Positions 32,993 through 44,163 of a stretch of DNA of 64,000 bases are shown here, in pieces (positions within the stretch are counted from its first letter, which is position 1; every line of letters starts with the position of its first letter). The stretch is taken from assembly GCF_000006405.1 (NCBI RefSeq), contig NW_003215522.1:143325-207324 (forward strand). The letters run 5' to 3'. This DNA is from Perkinsus marinus ATCC 50983. Taxonomy: Eukaryota; Perkinsozoa; Perkinsida; Perkinsidae. The notes beneath the pieces are model-generated. The model searched no databases and was not told the origin of the DNA. It saw only the letters and a list, made by a program, of their open reading frames with translations. A program made the position numbers and the translations under genes.

Positions 32993-33875
32993 ATGGGAAT
33001 GTCAGACGAGATGTTTTCCTGTCGGTTCTGCAGCGAGTCTCCCTTCGCCAGGCTGTTCGGTGCCGACCCCCCTCCACCAGGTGAAGTCATGCTCATGTCT
33101 AGAGTCTCGACCTATCCCTCTCAGTGTCGAGCCCTCGTGGGCTGCCCGAGGGAGGAGCGAGTCGGACCAGGTAACTACGCCTAGTGGTTATTAGGTTCGC
33201 TGTTTTAGGGGGCACGACGACTCGACAGACGAGAAGGTCTCCGTCGAGTTTTGTGAGGCGTAACTCTGAAGAGATGCAGCGTCTTATAGCGAGTGTGCAT
33301 GGCCGTTGTCTGTCTGCATTCATAGGGTCTTGGTGTTAGGCTGGGACCACTATGTAAGCTCTCGAGCTAAGGACTTCTTTGTCACTCGCGAGAAGCTAGA
33401 GGAGGTGAGCAAAGCTTAGGAGTACCAGTGGAAGTCGCTTGTGAGGTGCTCATGATGATAGCGAGGGGCATCCACCATACTGAGGACCCGATCCTAGGGT
33501 GGGCCAAAGAGGTACCTCTTCGGAATGAGAGCCGCTGCATCCCATCAGCGACGATAGCTGTGTGTTTTGGTATGGCGAGGTCACTAAAGATGATAACCAG
33601 GCCGTGATCAGGGTGGGTACCAATACGTGGACGTTAGCGACTATTCCGTTCCAGATGGTGAAGCCAACGGAGGACACAGAGAGCCTGACGTATGTGAATC
33701 GAGTGATGGTCCTCATCTTCTCCTCGGACGAGGCCTTCCAACATCTCATGACTCTACCCAAGGCCCCATTCAGGTAGCTATCACCCGCGTCCCTCCTCTC
33801 ACGCTTAGTCGTCGCTTCAGGATGGCATGCGGCAATCAACTTTGCGTGTCACTACACCACGTGGCATTGAATTAG
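32993..33875 (+). CDS. multi-exon gene, function unknown
   Basis: Not recognised. The first exon from ATG 32993 reads MGMSDEMFSCRFCSESPFAR. The frame then crosses several short GT-AG introns into GTTTRQTRRSPSSFVRRNSE, then VLVLGWDHYVSSRAKDFF, then VLMMIARGIHHTEDPILGW, then TNTWTLATIPFQMVKPTED and NRVMVLIFSSDEAFQHLM. The last exon, joined through a 35-nt intron, gives FSRRFRMACGNQLCVSLHHV and stops at TAG 33873-33875. The Cys pairs at both ends (CRFC and CGNQLC) could bind metal. One junction near 33580 is uncertain because two frames are open there; a 32-nt intron GTCACT...GATCAG would solve it. About 220 residues. Coding status is likely, the exact model less so. Confidence 0.45.
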
Positions 33876-34525
33876 CCTCATCATTTAGTCGTCATGGTAT
33901 CGTGAGCGTCGTCGGGCTCGCGTCTGCATCGTGATCACTTGTGTTTCAATACTGCTTCCTGACTTTTGTTGGTTATAGACACCTGGCACACCATGGCGAA
34001 TACATTCGATTACGATGAGAGAAATACACCCTTCCTGAAGCAGCAGAACAGATTCCCTCTCCCATGCGGGCCTTTCGGGTATATTACGACGGACGACAGC
34101 ACGTCTCAACATTGAGCCGTGTCCTCTGTTCGGATGATTCTTGGTTGAGATTCACACCTCCAACACCCCTTTCTTGCGGGCCTCTATGATGCTGCGATTT
34201 CACATAGTACGCGGCCGAAGGCAGAACGATTGGTGACACGCCGTTTGGCGCAATAATGAGGCATCCGGCTCAGAATCCATTACGATGTTAACAAGTACTG
34301 TAGCCGATGGCGAATACCCCGCCTAATCTCGATAAAAACCGCGTAGGAACGTGGCCACGTGCGTTGAACACACAACATTTCATGACTGCTACTCAACCGC
34401 AAAGAGGATAGTGGAAGTTGGAGGAGCGACACTCGCGTCCTCACTGACAGTTAAAAATCCCTGCTTAGTCAATATGAGGGTTAAAATGTGTGTGAAAATG
34501 TATGTGTCTGGACATTGAATGGGTA
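33876..34525. other. intergenic, convergent gene ends
   Basis: A 650-bp stretch between the unknown plus-strand gene and the stop of the minus-strand subtilisin. No supported ORF, RNA gene or repeat was seen. Confidence 0.55.
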
Positions 34526-35887
34526 TTATTCCATCAAATTGAAGTTGTCTCTGCCTCTCAAGCTCCGCGACGTCGGAGAGAGCAAGCTGATGGCGTGCTG
34601 TATGAGCCTTGAAGCGTTGACGGCGCCACTTCTTACATGCTGAGGGATGAGGTCAGGCATTTCACAGACGACAGGATCTGTATTCGCCAACATAAGCCTC
34701 TTAACCATCATCGGTTGGATATCCATTGACAAGAGGATAGCAGCCAGGCCAGCAACGAGTGGTTGTGCAGCTGAAGTACCGCTGAATGTGATGAGCTCAC
34801 CGTCCTGATCGCGGCCGACGACGAGGTCTCCACCATAGGCTGCGACGTCAACCCTGTCCCCGTAATTCGAACTAGTCTTCAACACAGGTTCAGTCCTGTT
34901 TTCCCACATATAGTCGTATAAGGAGGCCACACAGATACCGAGGGGTCCGCCGTACCAACACGGATAAACATCGGATGCCTCTGCGAGGGAATTGCCAGCG
35001 GAGGATATGAGCATGATGCCATTCTGCTGTACCTCACGCAGAGCCGCGAACAGCAAATGTTGCTGGTCGAGCTGATACATGCTCAATCTGAAACCTAGGG
35101 ATGCCGATATAATGTCGACCTCCAGGTCGATAGCCATCTCGAGGGCAGCCACGAAATGTGATAGACTCGCACGGGAGTCCTCTGCGAATATCTGTAGTGG
35201 CACTAAAGTGACATTGGGAGCAATTCCAGCAACTCCAATCGAGTTGTTACTCTTGGCGGCAAGAAGCTTGCTGACGCTGGTACCGTGGGTGTTCTTGAAT
35301 GTCAGAGTCGATGAATTGGTCTTGAAGTTCCACCCTCCTTCATTATAGCCACCGCTTTTTCTTTTCACCGTCCCCTTCAAAGGAGCCAGATCAGGATCAG
35401 TCCAGTCTATACCGGAATCTATAACGGACACCTTGATTTTTCGAGTAACATGAGGAAGAGCAAGCTGCCACACTTGGTCCATCTTCATCCATTCCAAATG
35501 CTTTTGGTAGACGGCATCGGGATCGTTCAAGTGCAAATCATCACCGGATTCTTCGAAGGCTTCGCCAAGAACATCGACGGCACATTGAGACTGTAATGAT
35601 AGCTTGCGGCTCGCCTCGGTAACGAAACTGCAGAGGGTATCGCTGTCGATGCTGGAAGCTGAGGTTTGGACCAGTTGAGTGTGGACATACACAAGCGTGG
35701 TGACCTCAGTGGTATTCAGGAAAGAGACAATCTTTTGGTCAGGAGTTTCACCAGCACTCCTCAGCATTTGAGGCAATTGGCGGATGTCAACATCGCTGAT
35801 ACCAGACTTAATGCTCAGAATGGTGTTGTTCTGGGCAACCGTGGCACCACATAGAGAAGCGACAGATAGCGCGAAAGAGGTGCGCAT
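34526..35887 (-). CDS. secreted subtilisin-like serine protease (S8)
   Basis: A serine endopeptidase of the subtilase family. Starting at the ATG at 35887, the protein begins MRTSFALSVASLCGATVAQ, a clear signal peptide, which is why I prefer it to the longer frame from 35965. A propeptide of about 130 residues follows. The catalytic domain has Asp in VSVIDSGIDWTDPDL, His in NTHGTSVSKLLAAKS, the oxyanion Asn in LISSAGNS and Ser in TFSGTSAAQPLVAGLAAIL. About 453 residues and uninterrupted by introns. There are several N-glycosylation sequons, as expected for a secreted protein. Perkinsus species are known for secreted subtilisins, so this would be a digestive or host-facing protease there; that role is inference. 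Just upstream, the frame contains two copies of a 24-27 nt unit encoding SSSVLEDFD. Confidence 0.93.
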   Translation of the reverse strand: MRTSFALSVASLCGATVAQNNTILSIKSGISDVDIRQLPQMLRSAGETPDQKIVSFLNTTEVTTLVYVHTQLVQTSASSIDSDTLCSFVTEASRKLSLQSQCAVDVLGEAFEESGDDLHLNDPDAVYQKHLEWMKMDQVWQLALPHVTRKIKVSVIDSGIDWTDPDLAPLKGTVKRKSGGYNEGGWNFKTNSSTLTFKNTHGTSVSKLLAAKSNNSIGVAGIAPNVTLVPLQIFAEDSRASLSHFVAALEMAIDLEVDIISASLGFRLSMYQLDQQHLLFAALREVQQNGIMLISSAGNSLAEASDVYPCWYGGPLGICVASLYDYMWENRTEPVLKTSSNYGDRVDVAAYGGDLVVGRDQDGELITFSGTSAAQPLVAGLAAILLSMDIQPMMVKRLMLANTDPVVCEMPDLIPQHVRSGAVNASRLIQHAISLLSPTSRSLRGRDNFNLME

Positions 35888-35950
35888 AGAGGAATCAAAA
35901 TCTTCGAGAACTGAGGAGGAATCAAAATCTTCGAGAACTGAGGAGGAATC
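35888..35950. repeat. short direct repeat upstream of the subtilisin start
   Basis: Two adjacent copies of a 27-nt unit containing GAGGAATCAAAATCTTCGAG lie directly upstream of the preferred start codon. They keep the subtilisin frame open, so an N-terminal extension of 26 residues is possible, but it would bury the signal peptide. Confidence 0.7.
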
Positions 35951-35965
35951 TGATGGAGAAGCCAC

Positions 35966-36678
35966 TAAGCGCTAGCTAATGTCGAATCGGCATCGGAGTA
36001 TCGGTCTCCGCGAACCAATGTGAACAAGCTATAACCACCCGTCCACTAACAAGCAAAGAACGGACGACTATTGCCGATAGTCTATCGGAATGTCCGGAAT
36101 GCATTTCCAGGAAGTATCTCAACTAGATATTCGAGCATATCAAGGTTCTTCTAGATCCAGGGAATATCAAGCTTGGTGATACCCAAATCAATCACCGAAA
36201 GACTGAGTGACGAGACGGCTCGAACAGAGAGAAGCACTCGGCGCCCGGGTGGCAGTCTCGATTCAGCACGGTGAATGCCGTCTCGGTAGAGTAAGGAGAT
36301 CGCCACGCTCGCGGGACGGCTCGGATCCCTGATTCTCTTAGGAACTTCTGTTTTCCCGCACTGATAGTTGCTGCGACGAGATATCACAGCTCTGTCCGTA
36401 ACAGGGCCAGCCGCCATCTGTGGAGTCGCTGTGAGCCACAGTCTGTGACACATCATTTGTGAGGGATACCCGTCCGCATGTTGTACAGGTGGTTGTAACT
36501 TCGATATGTGATAGTGATTTACTTTGTACGATACTCCCCTCCGTGGACTGACTATGAACAAAACAGCTTCCAAATGAGCGTTAACAAGTTAAGGCACAAT
36601 AAGCAAGTGTCGCAGTGGACCGTGGTTGGTTGACTTGCCACTGTATTTGAAAAACACAGCTAGTTTCACAGGTAAATG
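35966..36678. other. spacer with one unsupported minus-strand ORF
   Basis: A 713-bp stretch between the subtilisin and the GAR-domain gene. A 140-codon minus-strand frame (36151-36573) is open and starts MEAVLFIVSPRRGVSYKVN, with an Arg/Leu-rich C-terminus. It has no recognisable domain and could be a small gene, an exon or chance. Confidence 0.4.
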
Positions 36679-39460
36679 TCATACCACTCGTTGACGAGCA
36701 GTATGAGGTTGAATCCGACCACCAAGCTGACGATGGTCGGCTCGAGATCTGAGCTTCTCTTCAGCCTTGAGGAAACTCCCAAGGTGCATTGAACCACCAC
36801 CGATGCGGACCTGAGGGACAGAACATGAGCAGGCCTGGGGCGTGTTACGAATCACCATCGGTTTGTCGTTCTTCATCGCAACCACCAGCCTTTTCGTGCC
36901 GTATTTGTAAACCCCTTTGCTGACCTTCTGGAACTCATACCGAGCCTGTGGACTTGCTGGATTCGACAAGTACCTCACAGCAGGAAATGGGCACTTCTCT
37001 GAAAATAGTCACAATACATTCTCAAGCTTTCGTCGACGATATCAGCGGCCTCAGGAACAGGTGCAGACACTGAACAGTTGGTATCTAAAAGAATGATATC
37101 TGTCTATTCTCAACTACTGGTTCTTACTTCGTGCCGTTTTTGGAGCACCATCATAGCCGAGGCTCTTGGATAATCTGAATAGGTATGGCTTCCCCTTGTC
37201 GAGGTATTCAGGCTCCCTTACCCATAACGGGGGTTAGTCCGTCGATGAGGCCTAGATGTCTGCGGACGTGCCGAAGAATGATCACACGTGTCAGGGACCA
37301 AGTGGTCCAGTCTCGTATGCAGTAGAGCGCTCGATGCCTCCAGTTGACGCGATCGCTTCAGTGTGTCACGGGCAGCAGCCAACCTGAACATTTTCTCGAC
37401 AACATCAATCGTACAGGAGCTCAATGCCCACTTTGAATGTGCCTCAGTTGAAGCCGAAGAGTCAGTGAGGGGTCCATCCAAAGGATGGGTCATCGGAATA
37501 CACTTAGTCTTCCGAGATGGCGGCGCAAACTGAAGCCTTGCGCCCTCGGTAGACCCCCCGTGCTTAACAGGACGGGCAGTCAGGATACCTTCCACTCGTC
37601 TCGAGGGGTGGGAAAACCTCAAGTCCAGCCTGGGCGACCTCTTGGTCTTGCTAGCGATATCACTGGTTGGGAAAGTGAGCATAACACCTCCCGACGCTTC
37701 CTTCACCTCAGCTCCCGGACAGTCGAGGGCAGCCGAATCTACTCTGAATGGTGCCTTCAAAGGTGATGTCGTGGGTGCAGATATTGTTTGCAGTTGTAGT
37801 TTCGGTACAAGTGGCGAGGACTGTGCAGAGCCATCATTTACTTCTAATCCTGCAAGTCTCGACTCTTGACTGGTCATCGCTATCCCACGCCCATGGGCCG
37901 CAACGACATCCCCGTCAGCCGCCTGGCTATCTCCACAACAGCTTGCAGTCGCTTGTGGCGGAGCCACGGGCGTTGTCACTGCGCCGTTAGCCTCTGTGGC
38001 GGTAGCGGTCTCGCTTGGGGGCTCAGCAGTACAACATGGTAGAGAGGACTGGCGGGATAAAGAGCTGCTCTGACTCGCCAGCACAGGCCGCAGGGAGATC
38101 GCATCGAACGACAGGCTAGGGTAAAAGGTTGTCGCTAATGTAACCGATGGCCGAGTAGTGTGCACATCCCTATGCTGCCGATACCGTGGCGGTTCCCAGC
38201 CGCTCCAATGTGGAGACCCGACGGGTTGGTCCCGACTCACGCAAATAGAAGTCGTCGTGTCTATCACCTCACGCGAGGCCTCCAGAGAGAGCGACTCCTT
38301 CGTCACCATATACGCAGACTCAGCAGAGGCGTTCACGCGACTATCACTCGGCTGCTCCACCGAAGTCAATTCCGGTGACGAGGCATCTTCTTCGATAACA
38401 ACCGAACCCTCCGACCTTCCAGAAGTGGACGTCCTCCTTACTGGCGATGCTTTGTCCTCCGCAGAAGCCGGCGTATCATATAGAGCCTCGACCGAGTGGG
38501 GACTCGGCGCGACGATTTCCGTTCCCCATTTGTTGGCCATGATATCGGATCGGTTGAGCACCTCAAGGGCAGGGGTTCGCGGCTCGCCATCGTCCTCCCT
38601 ATCATCTTCTACCCATGCACTGCCGCTAGCACTGGGGCCGTCTCGGCAGAGCTGTCCTTCATAACTCTGCACCTAATCAGTGAAGAGTCGACATCTACGA
38701 GTGCCTCAACATCCTGTCACCAGTGAGTTGAGGTAGCAAAGAGTTTCCTCCTGCTCTGCAACGAGGTGCTCCAGTTTGGTTCGTTCTTCATCAGCTCGAC
38801 GAAGGTCACTTTCATAGCCTTGTTGCATTATCTGATAGTTTGGGACAGTCCGCGCGCGCCCAAGGCGCTGATCTCACCCGCAGCTCCTTCCTCAGTGCTG
38901 CATTGTCCTTTTCAAGTGCTTCCACACGACGATGTTGACTCTCCAGCTGTTTCCGCAACTCTATTGACGATCGAATATCCTGTGAGAATGCCCTGCTCGT
39001 TGTCTTAGCCCCGTTACTGCAGCCTACTTCAACGAGTTCATCGAAACCTCCCAGCAGCTGGGCGGCCCCAAAGCGATTCTGTAGGGTCAGAACCTGAGGA
39101 CCAGCCCCGGGTGTTCAACCACTAAGACTGTAGCCACTCTACTCTATTTTGGAGGTACTCCACAATGGCCTCCTTCTCTTCGATTTTCTTTATCAGGCGA
39201 GTAGTGTTCGTAGCATCTACGATGTCGGGAGACCTTGTGCTCCTCGACAGGTGCTCGCTCATACGAAGCGAATGATGAAACCACGCCTGACTGAACTCTT
39301 TGATCACTTTAGTGCATCCTCAGGTACATCAAATTGACTGCACAACGAAGCTGATGATATTGGAAACACGCAAGGGGTGTATACAGTTGAGCTATATGCT
39401 GGAGTCCATCAGCAATGCAGCGATTCGAGAAACTGCTTCAACGACGAGATGAGGGGTCAT
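36679..39460 (-). CDS. coiled-coil protein with C-terminal GAS2-related (GAR) domain
   Basis: Probable microtubule-associated protein. The 3' exons encode RYEFQKVSKGVYKYGTKRLV and then, across a 42-nt intron, KPM|VRIGGGSMHLGSFL, the core and signature end of a GAR domain, the microtubule-binding module of GAS2, spectraplakins and some ciliary proteins. The large middle exon (37218-38620) is Ser/Thr-rich and probably disordered. Upstream exons form a coiled coil: QLESQHRRVEALEKDNAALR, then SDLRRADEERTKLEHLVAEQ, and further up IKKIEEKEAIVEYLQNRVEW. Introns GTGAGA...ATCAG and GTGACA...GATTAG (both under 50 nt) join these to VQSYEGQLC. The 5'-most exons near 39300-39460 and the junctions around 37000-37200 are not resolved. 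No calponin homology domain was found upstream. Family call is by motif only. Confidence 0.5.
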
Positions 39461-39573
39461 TCCTAGGCGGACGACTTAGCCTTCTCAGCTGCATCTAGGT
39501 GCTCAGCATAAGCCATCGTTGCTACGCCGTTCCTGAGGTGAAAATGGCGAAATGTAACAACAGCGAATGAGCC

Positions 39574-41826
39574 TTACTCGACTTCAACGATGCCGTACTC
39601 CTCCACGGCCTTCTTCATAGTCTCTCGAGGGAATATAGAGGAGTGCCCATCAGACCAGTTGATACGTAGGGCGTATGTGCCTACAACAGCATAACACTAC
39701 CACATCCCTGAATAGTGGCAACTACGGTACCAGCCTTGGCAATCTTGGTAGCAACGACGTCTTGAGGAATATCCTCCTCCTTGAACAACTTCTCACCGGT
39801 CCATTCATCGTACATATCAGCACTCCTACAGGCCAGTCTGAGTGCCCTAGCCGGGATTTGACCTTGCCAAGCGACCTGATGAAGGTCGTCCTCCGGGAAC
39901 AGTAGGGTTATCGGTTTCACCTTGTGGTCGCCATATTGCTCCTGTAAGTAGATGGTTGGTTTGCCAGCGCCCATAAAGGCAATTTGAGTAGCTCCATGCT
40001 GTACCTCGACAACAAGGCTTCAGTAGCAAAGTGAAATATTTCAGAGTACCTTGGAGACGCCTCGAATGACATCATCAGCTAAAGACTCGAACGCCTTGGA
40101 AGCCTCAGAGCCATCGAATGCCTCATTGCAGACGAAGGGGAAGGCCGATGCTTCTGAAGCCGACCGCTATAGTGAGAGACATGTGTCACCATCTCCCGCA
40201 CTTACTAACGTCATCAACATTGCGAGCCATATCAGGATCTATGGGCAACTCCACGTGGCTCTGAATCCCGTACTTCTCAGCGAGGTGTTTGCTATCAGCA
40301 GCTCTACCGAACACTTGGTGTTTATCAGAACAAGTAGGGCACTTGAAGTAGGCCATATTCTCTACTACTGCTATGGATGGGATGTTACTGAGATAGATGA
40401 ATGAACACTACCCTGCGCCGTCTCCTCTCATGCCCTACAGTTTATCAAAGAGCTCGATGCCTTTCTCGACATCGACTAGACTCAGCTGCTGAGGCGTCGT
40501 CACCACTACGGCGGCGTCCACCTTAGCCTGTTGGCCGATCGTCAGTTGAACGTCACCGGTTCCTGGAGGGTAGTCGATTATCTACCACAAATGGTCAACA
40601 TCATTCGAGAAGGGAGGAGCCTACCAAGTAGTCCAAATGGCCCCAATCAGTCATGGTCAGCATCTGCTGGATCATACCGCTGACCATGGGACCTCTGACA
40701 GCAACACTCTCGCCAGGTCGTATATATCCCATCGACATCAACTTCACGCCATTGTGGTAATACGGTTGCTGAAAAAGAGCAGTTACACGGCGAACAACGA
40801 CCAGCATTGGGGTATTTTATTACCAGTACTCCAGGCTTAGCCTTGGCAGCTCCTTCCAGCTCTCCTTCGACAGGGTCAGCAGGGGCCCTTTCTGTTGAGG
40901 GTATAAGGTAGGGCAAGGAGGGTCCGAAAATATCGGCATCCAATATCCCTACCTTTACACCATGCTTGGCGATTGAGTACCTACAGGGGAATTACTCGTG
41001 TACGGTGGGAACATGTAGTTGAAGACTGGAGATCCCTCCGAAGATTCCGACTCCGCCCCAACAGCACGCCATCGAGTACTGACCCTTGAGGCTTACGCTA
41101 AGTTCACAGCAACACTGCTCTTGCCGACGCCGCCTTTGCATGAGGTGACTGCTACAATATTCTGTACATTAGAGAGATTCTCAGACTTCACTTCAGGGGC
41201 CCCACCGGCTCGCGACTTCGCCGATAGCGTTACCTGATCCGTATTTCTAAGCAATCGCATCTTGAAACTACACTGAGAGCTGTTATAACGTTAAACTATG
41301 TAGTTGGGCTACGACTTGACAGCTTACCTTGACGTCAGTTACCCATGGTAGGGCTGAACAAGCTCTCGTACAAGCATCTATAAACTGATCTCGGACAGGG
41401 CAAGCTGGTGTGGTCAATTTTAGATCGAACACCACGACGCCCTCGTCGCTTATAGTAAGGTTTTGAACCTGCCAAGACTGTCTCAGCCACGAAGGCGGCT
41501 TTTAGATCTATTACGAATCCTAGAGTAACTATGTCCTTGTGGAGGTCTGGGTCGATGATAAGCGACAATTGCTGAAGTCTGCGAAATCAATGACATCAGT
41601 GAGATTAAGTGAATCCTTGAATGCATTACATTTCCTTTTCTCGCTCTGTCGCAGCAGCGGTCTCGTTGGCAAACCCACGCCTACCGAACCGAGCCATGGG
41701 GGCCGGTCGGTTAAACATAGTCGGCGGAGCGAAGCACCGTACAGCTGCTGGTCTGGCCATAACGGCTGTAGTGGTGAATGCTCGGCAGGCCAGTAACCGA
41801 GTGGCTGTGGGAAGACGGCTGAGCAT
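39574..41826 (-). CDS. HCF101: HCF101: MRP/NBP35-type P-loop iron-sulfur cluster carrier
   Basis: Binds and transfers a 4Fe-4S cluster. Domain order is diagnostic: MIP18/DUF59 domain ([40 protein letters not shown]), deviant Walker P-loop [73 protein letters not shown], and a C-terminal DUF971 domain ([40 protein letters not shown]) ending VEVE then TAA at 39574-39576. Introns 41579-41629 (51 nt) and 41469-41514 (46 nt) are fixed by conserved sequence, others are visible. The N-terminus is Arg/Ala/Thr-rich without acidic residues ([20 protein letters not shown]), resembling an organellar targeting sequence; the frame also allows a start at 41871. In plants HCF101 acts in plastids and serves photosystem I; in some alveolates it is reported outside plastids, so location remains open. 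Confidence 0.92.
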
Positions 41827-41871
41827 TGTGAATTCAAACCTACAACTGAACACAGGAGATGTCGCTAACAA

Positions 41872-42170
41872 GGCCGCAGTCCTGAAGTGGTCGCCCCCGC
41901 CATCTTCGTCACGGAGGGTCCGTATTCTTCCCCTCCATGACAGAATGGGAGCACTCAGTCTACAAGGGGGTCGACAGTGTACTCTCTAGCGATATGAATC
42001 TTCACTTTGCCTCGTGGCTAAATCAGTCCAAGATGTAGCGCTGAGCAGCAGCGTTCTGCTTCGCTCCGCTAGGAAAATCCGAATTTTTCGTGCGGTTTCT
42101 TGTGAAGGAATAGGGTCATTAGGGAGAAGTATTGCTTTCTAGGAGAGCTTTTGTTGATTCCTAGAACCAG
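41872..42170. other. divergent promoter region between HCF101 and PARN
   Basis: A 299-bp stretch separating two divergently transcribed genes. A plus-strand frame passing through 41621-41989 is the shadow of the HCF101 first exon. No specific promoter motif can be named. Confidence 0.5.
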
Positions 42171-43907
42171 ATGGATGTCGACGCGACGAACTTCGACGAC
42201 GCTCTGTTCAAGACGGTGAAAGCTGCCTTGAATGATGCCGACTACATCGCCATCGATCTTGAAATGACCGGCATCCATGACGCCGCTCATCAACCCTCAG
42301 GCTCCGACTCTACCGCAGTCCGGTATAGGAAGAACCGAATAGCAGCCAAGAAATACGGCATCATGCAAGTTGGGGTAGCGGCCTTCAAAGGGGAAGAGTA
42401 CCGCGCTTGGAACTTTTATGTCTTCCCTCGACCAATCAACGACTTGGGAGTTACTTGGGTGCCCTCAGTGGCGCTGTGCTCGGCTGCGATCGCCTTTATG
42501 AAGGACCAGGGGATGGACTTCCAACGGTGGATCGACAAGGGTCTCACTTACGTCAATGCAGTGGTGGAATCTCGGCTGGCTGAGGCTTTGGAGAAGAAGA
42601 ATCGGGAGGACTCGAGTGGGGAGGGTCTACCTGAAATTCACAACCCTCAGGCTAAGGAAAATGTCGAGAAAGCAGTGAAGTCGGTGGCCGAATTTGCTAA
42701 GGACCCTGAACAAGATTCCTTCAAACTGCCCAATCTGCGTGGAGTGGCCTTGAGAGTCGCTACGGCTCGTATCAAGGCCAACCACCCCAACCTATTGATC
42801 GAGTCGGTCCGTGTTGGGGCATACACTGAGAGGTTCGTTACTCGTCGGTCTAGACGGGACCTTGTGCGGGAAAAGCTTGGTTTTCGTCGAGTTTGGAAGG
42901 CCATACTGCAGGCTAAGAAGCCTATTATCCTCCATAACGGCATGCTTGACCTCATGTGGATGATGCAGGAGTTCGATCAAGATTTGCCCAGCGAGTTGGC
43001 CAACTTCAAGGCGCGAGCTCGGCAACTGTTCCCCTCGGGAGTCTATGATACTCGACAGATCGCCATCGAGTCTGGCTTTCACGGAGTGGGTCTTTCGCAG
43101 TTGGCTGAACGTTTCGCACAGGACCCGGTAGTGCAGAAAATTCACGGCGCGGATGAGTTCTCTAGAAAATTCGATGGTGAAGATGGAGAGGAGAAATTTC
43201 ATGAGGCCGGCTATGATGCTGTGGCTACAGGAAAGGTCTTTGCCGCTCTCACAGCGGAAATGAGTGATGAGGAGAAGAAGCAGTTCCTCAACTACATTGC
43301 ACTGGCCCAGTCCTACTACTGTGTCAATTTGTCGGAGGCAGCAGGAGATCGCGCGGTGAATGACAGGCCTCGTCAGTATCGGGTTCTCGAGGGCATCCCG
43401 ATTGGGACTAAGAACAGTGACGTCTTGGCGTTGGTCGAGGAAGTGCGGACGCATTTCCAGGAAAAGGAGGCTGGTATGAAGGTTTATACGTATATTGATT
43501 GGATTGATGATACTCGAGGGGTCCTGCATCTGACGCCGATACTTCATAAGGATGATGATAAGGATAGCGAGGGAGAGCAGAAGGAGGCGCGGGAGAGGGA
43601 AAAGGAGGTTAATGCCGAGATTGGTGTGATGCTGGATGAGGCGTTGGCGAGAAAAGTTGGTACCTCGAACGAGTGGTCAATGCTGAAGGTCCGCTCACTC
43701 GACGACTATCTGAAATCCGAGGTACTGAACTCGTCCGCCACGAGTGTTGCAGCGGCGGCAGCGCGCATGGTCAGGTCCTCGTATGGCGGGGCGTCAGCTG
43801 GGAGTCCGTCTCCTCCAAGTCAGGGGGGCACTTCCAGCGGTCAGAGTACCAACGGCCCGACCAAAGGGGTACCTCCAAAGCGGAGACGAACCACTTTCGG
43901 GTTGTAG
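42171..43907 (+). CDS. PARN: poly(A)-specific ribonuclease PARN
   Basis: A DEDD-family 3'-5' exoribonuclease that removes poly(A) tails and trims small RNAs. The single exon starts MDVDATNFDDALFKTVKAAL, then the first catalytic block YIAIDLEMTGI (Asp and Glu), PARN-type RYRKNRIAAKKYGIMQVGVA and FYVFPRPINDLGVTWVPSVA, the second block PIILHNGMLDLMWMMQEF (Asp), SGVYDTRQIAIESGFHGVGL, and the third HEAGYDAVATGKVF (His and Asp). All four metal ligands of the family are present. About 578 residues, close to the usual length. The end is a Ser/Gly-rich tail with PPKRRRTTFGL, a likely nuclear signal. Just before and beyond the stop another frame reads DSEESDESDDEWYADSDD, so an unrecognised intron could give an acidic tail instead. 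No other introns are needed. Confidence 0.93.
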   Translation: MDVDATNFDDALFKTVKAALNDADYIAIDLEMTGIHDAAHQPSGSDSTAVRYRKNRIAAKKYGIMQVGVAAFKGEEYRAWNFYVFPRPINDLGVTWVPSVALCSAAIAFMKDQGMDFQRWIDKGLTYVNAVVESRLAEALEKKNREDSSGEGLPEIHNPQAKENVEKAVKSVAEFAKDPEQDSFKLPNLRGVALRVATARIKANHPNLLIESVRVGAYTERFVTRRSRRDLVREKLGFRRVWKAILQAKKPIILHNGMLDLMWMMQEFDQDLPSELANFKARARQLFPSGVYDTRQIAIESGFHGVGLSQLAERFAQDPVVQKIHGADEFSRKFDGEDGEEKFHEAGYDAVATGKVFAALTAEMSDEEKKQFLNYIALAQSYYCVNLSEAAGDRAVNDRPRQYRVLEGIPIGTKNSDVLALVEEVRTHFQEKEAGMKVYTYIDWIDDTRGVLHLTPILHKDDDKDSEGEQKEAREREKEVNAEIGVMLDEALARKVGTSNEWSMLKVRSLDDYLKSEVLNSSATSVAAAAARMVRSSYGGASAGSPSPPSQGGTSSGQSTNGPTKGVPPKRRRTTFGL

Positions 43908-44163
43908 TTGATGCAATTGGTGATAGCGAGGAGTCTGATGAGAGCGATGATGAGTGGTACGCCGATAGTGATGATAGCGATGAGTAGCTGCTACCTATAT
44001 GATGATGATGGACCGGCTCCTGCTGCACTACGTACGATTATTATACTTAGTGTTTGCTGCTGATAGTAGTAGTAGTAATCCAGATTTCTCCCTACTCTGT
44101 GTGTTTCGTTGTCGAGGACGTAGATAGTTGGCAGTAGTCGTATATTCTTCCCGTGCTTAATTC

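Noticed and set aside
35888-35965. Subtilisin start at 35965
   Set aside because: It would place 26 acidic, repetitive residues before an obvious signal peptide; the start at 35887 is preferred.
41621-41989. 122-codon plus-strand ORF between HCF101 and PARN
   Set aside because: It is the antisense shadow of the HCF101 first exon and targeting sequence.
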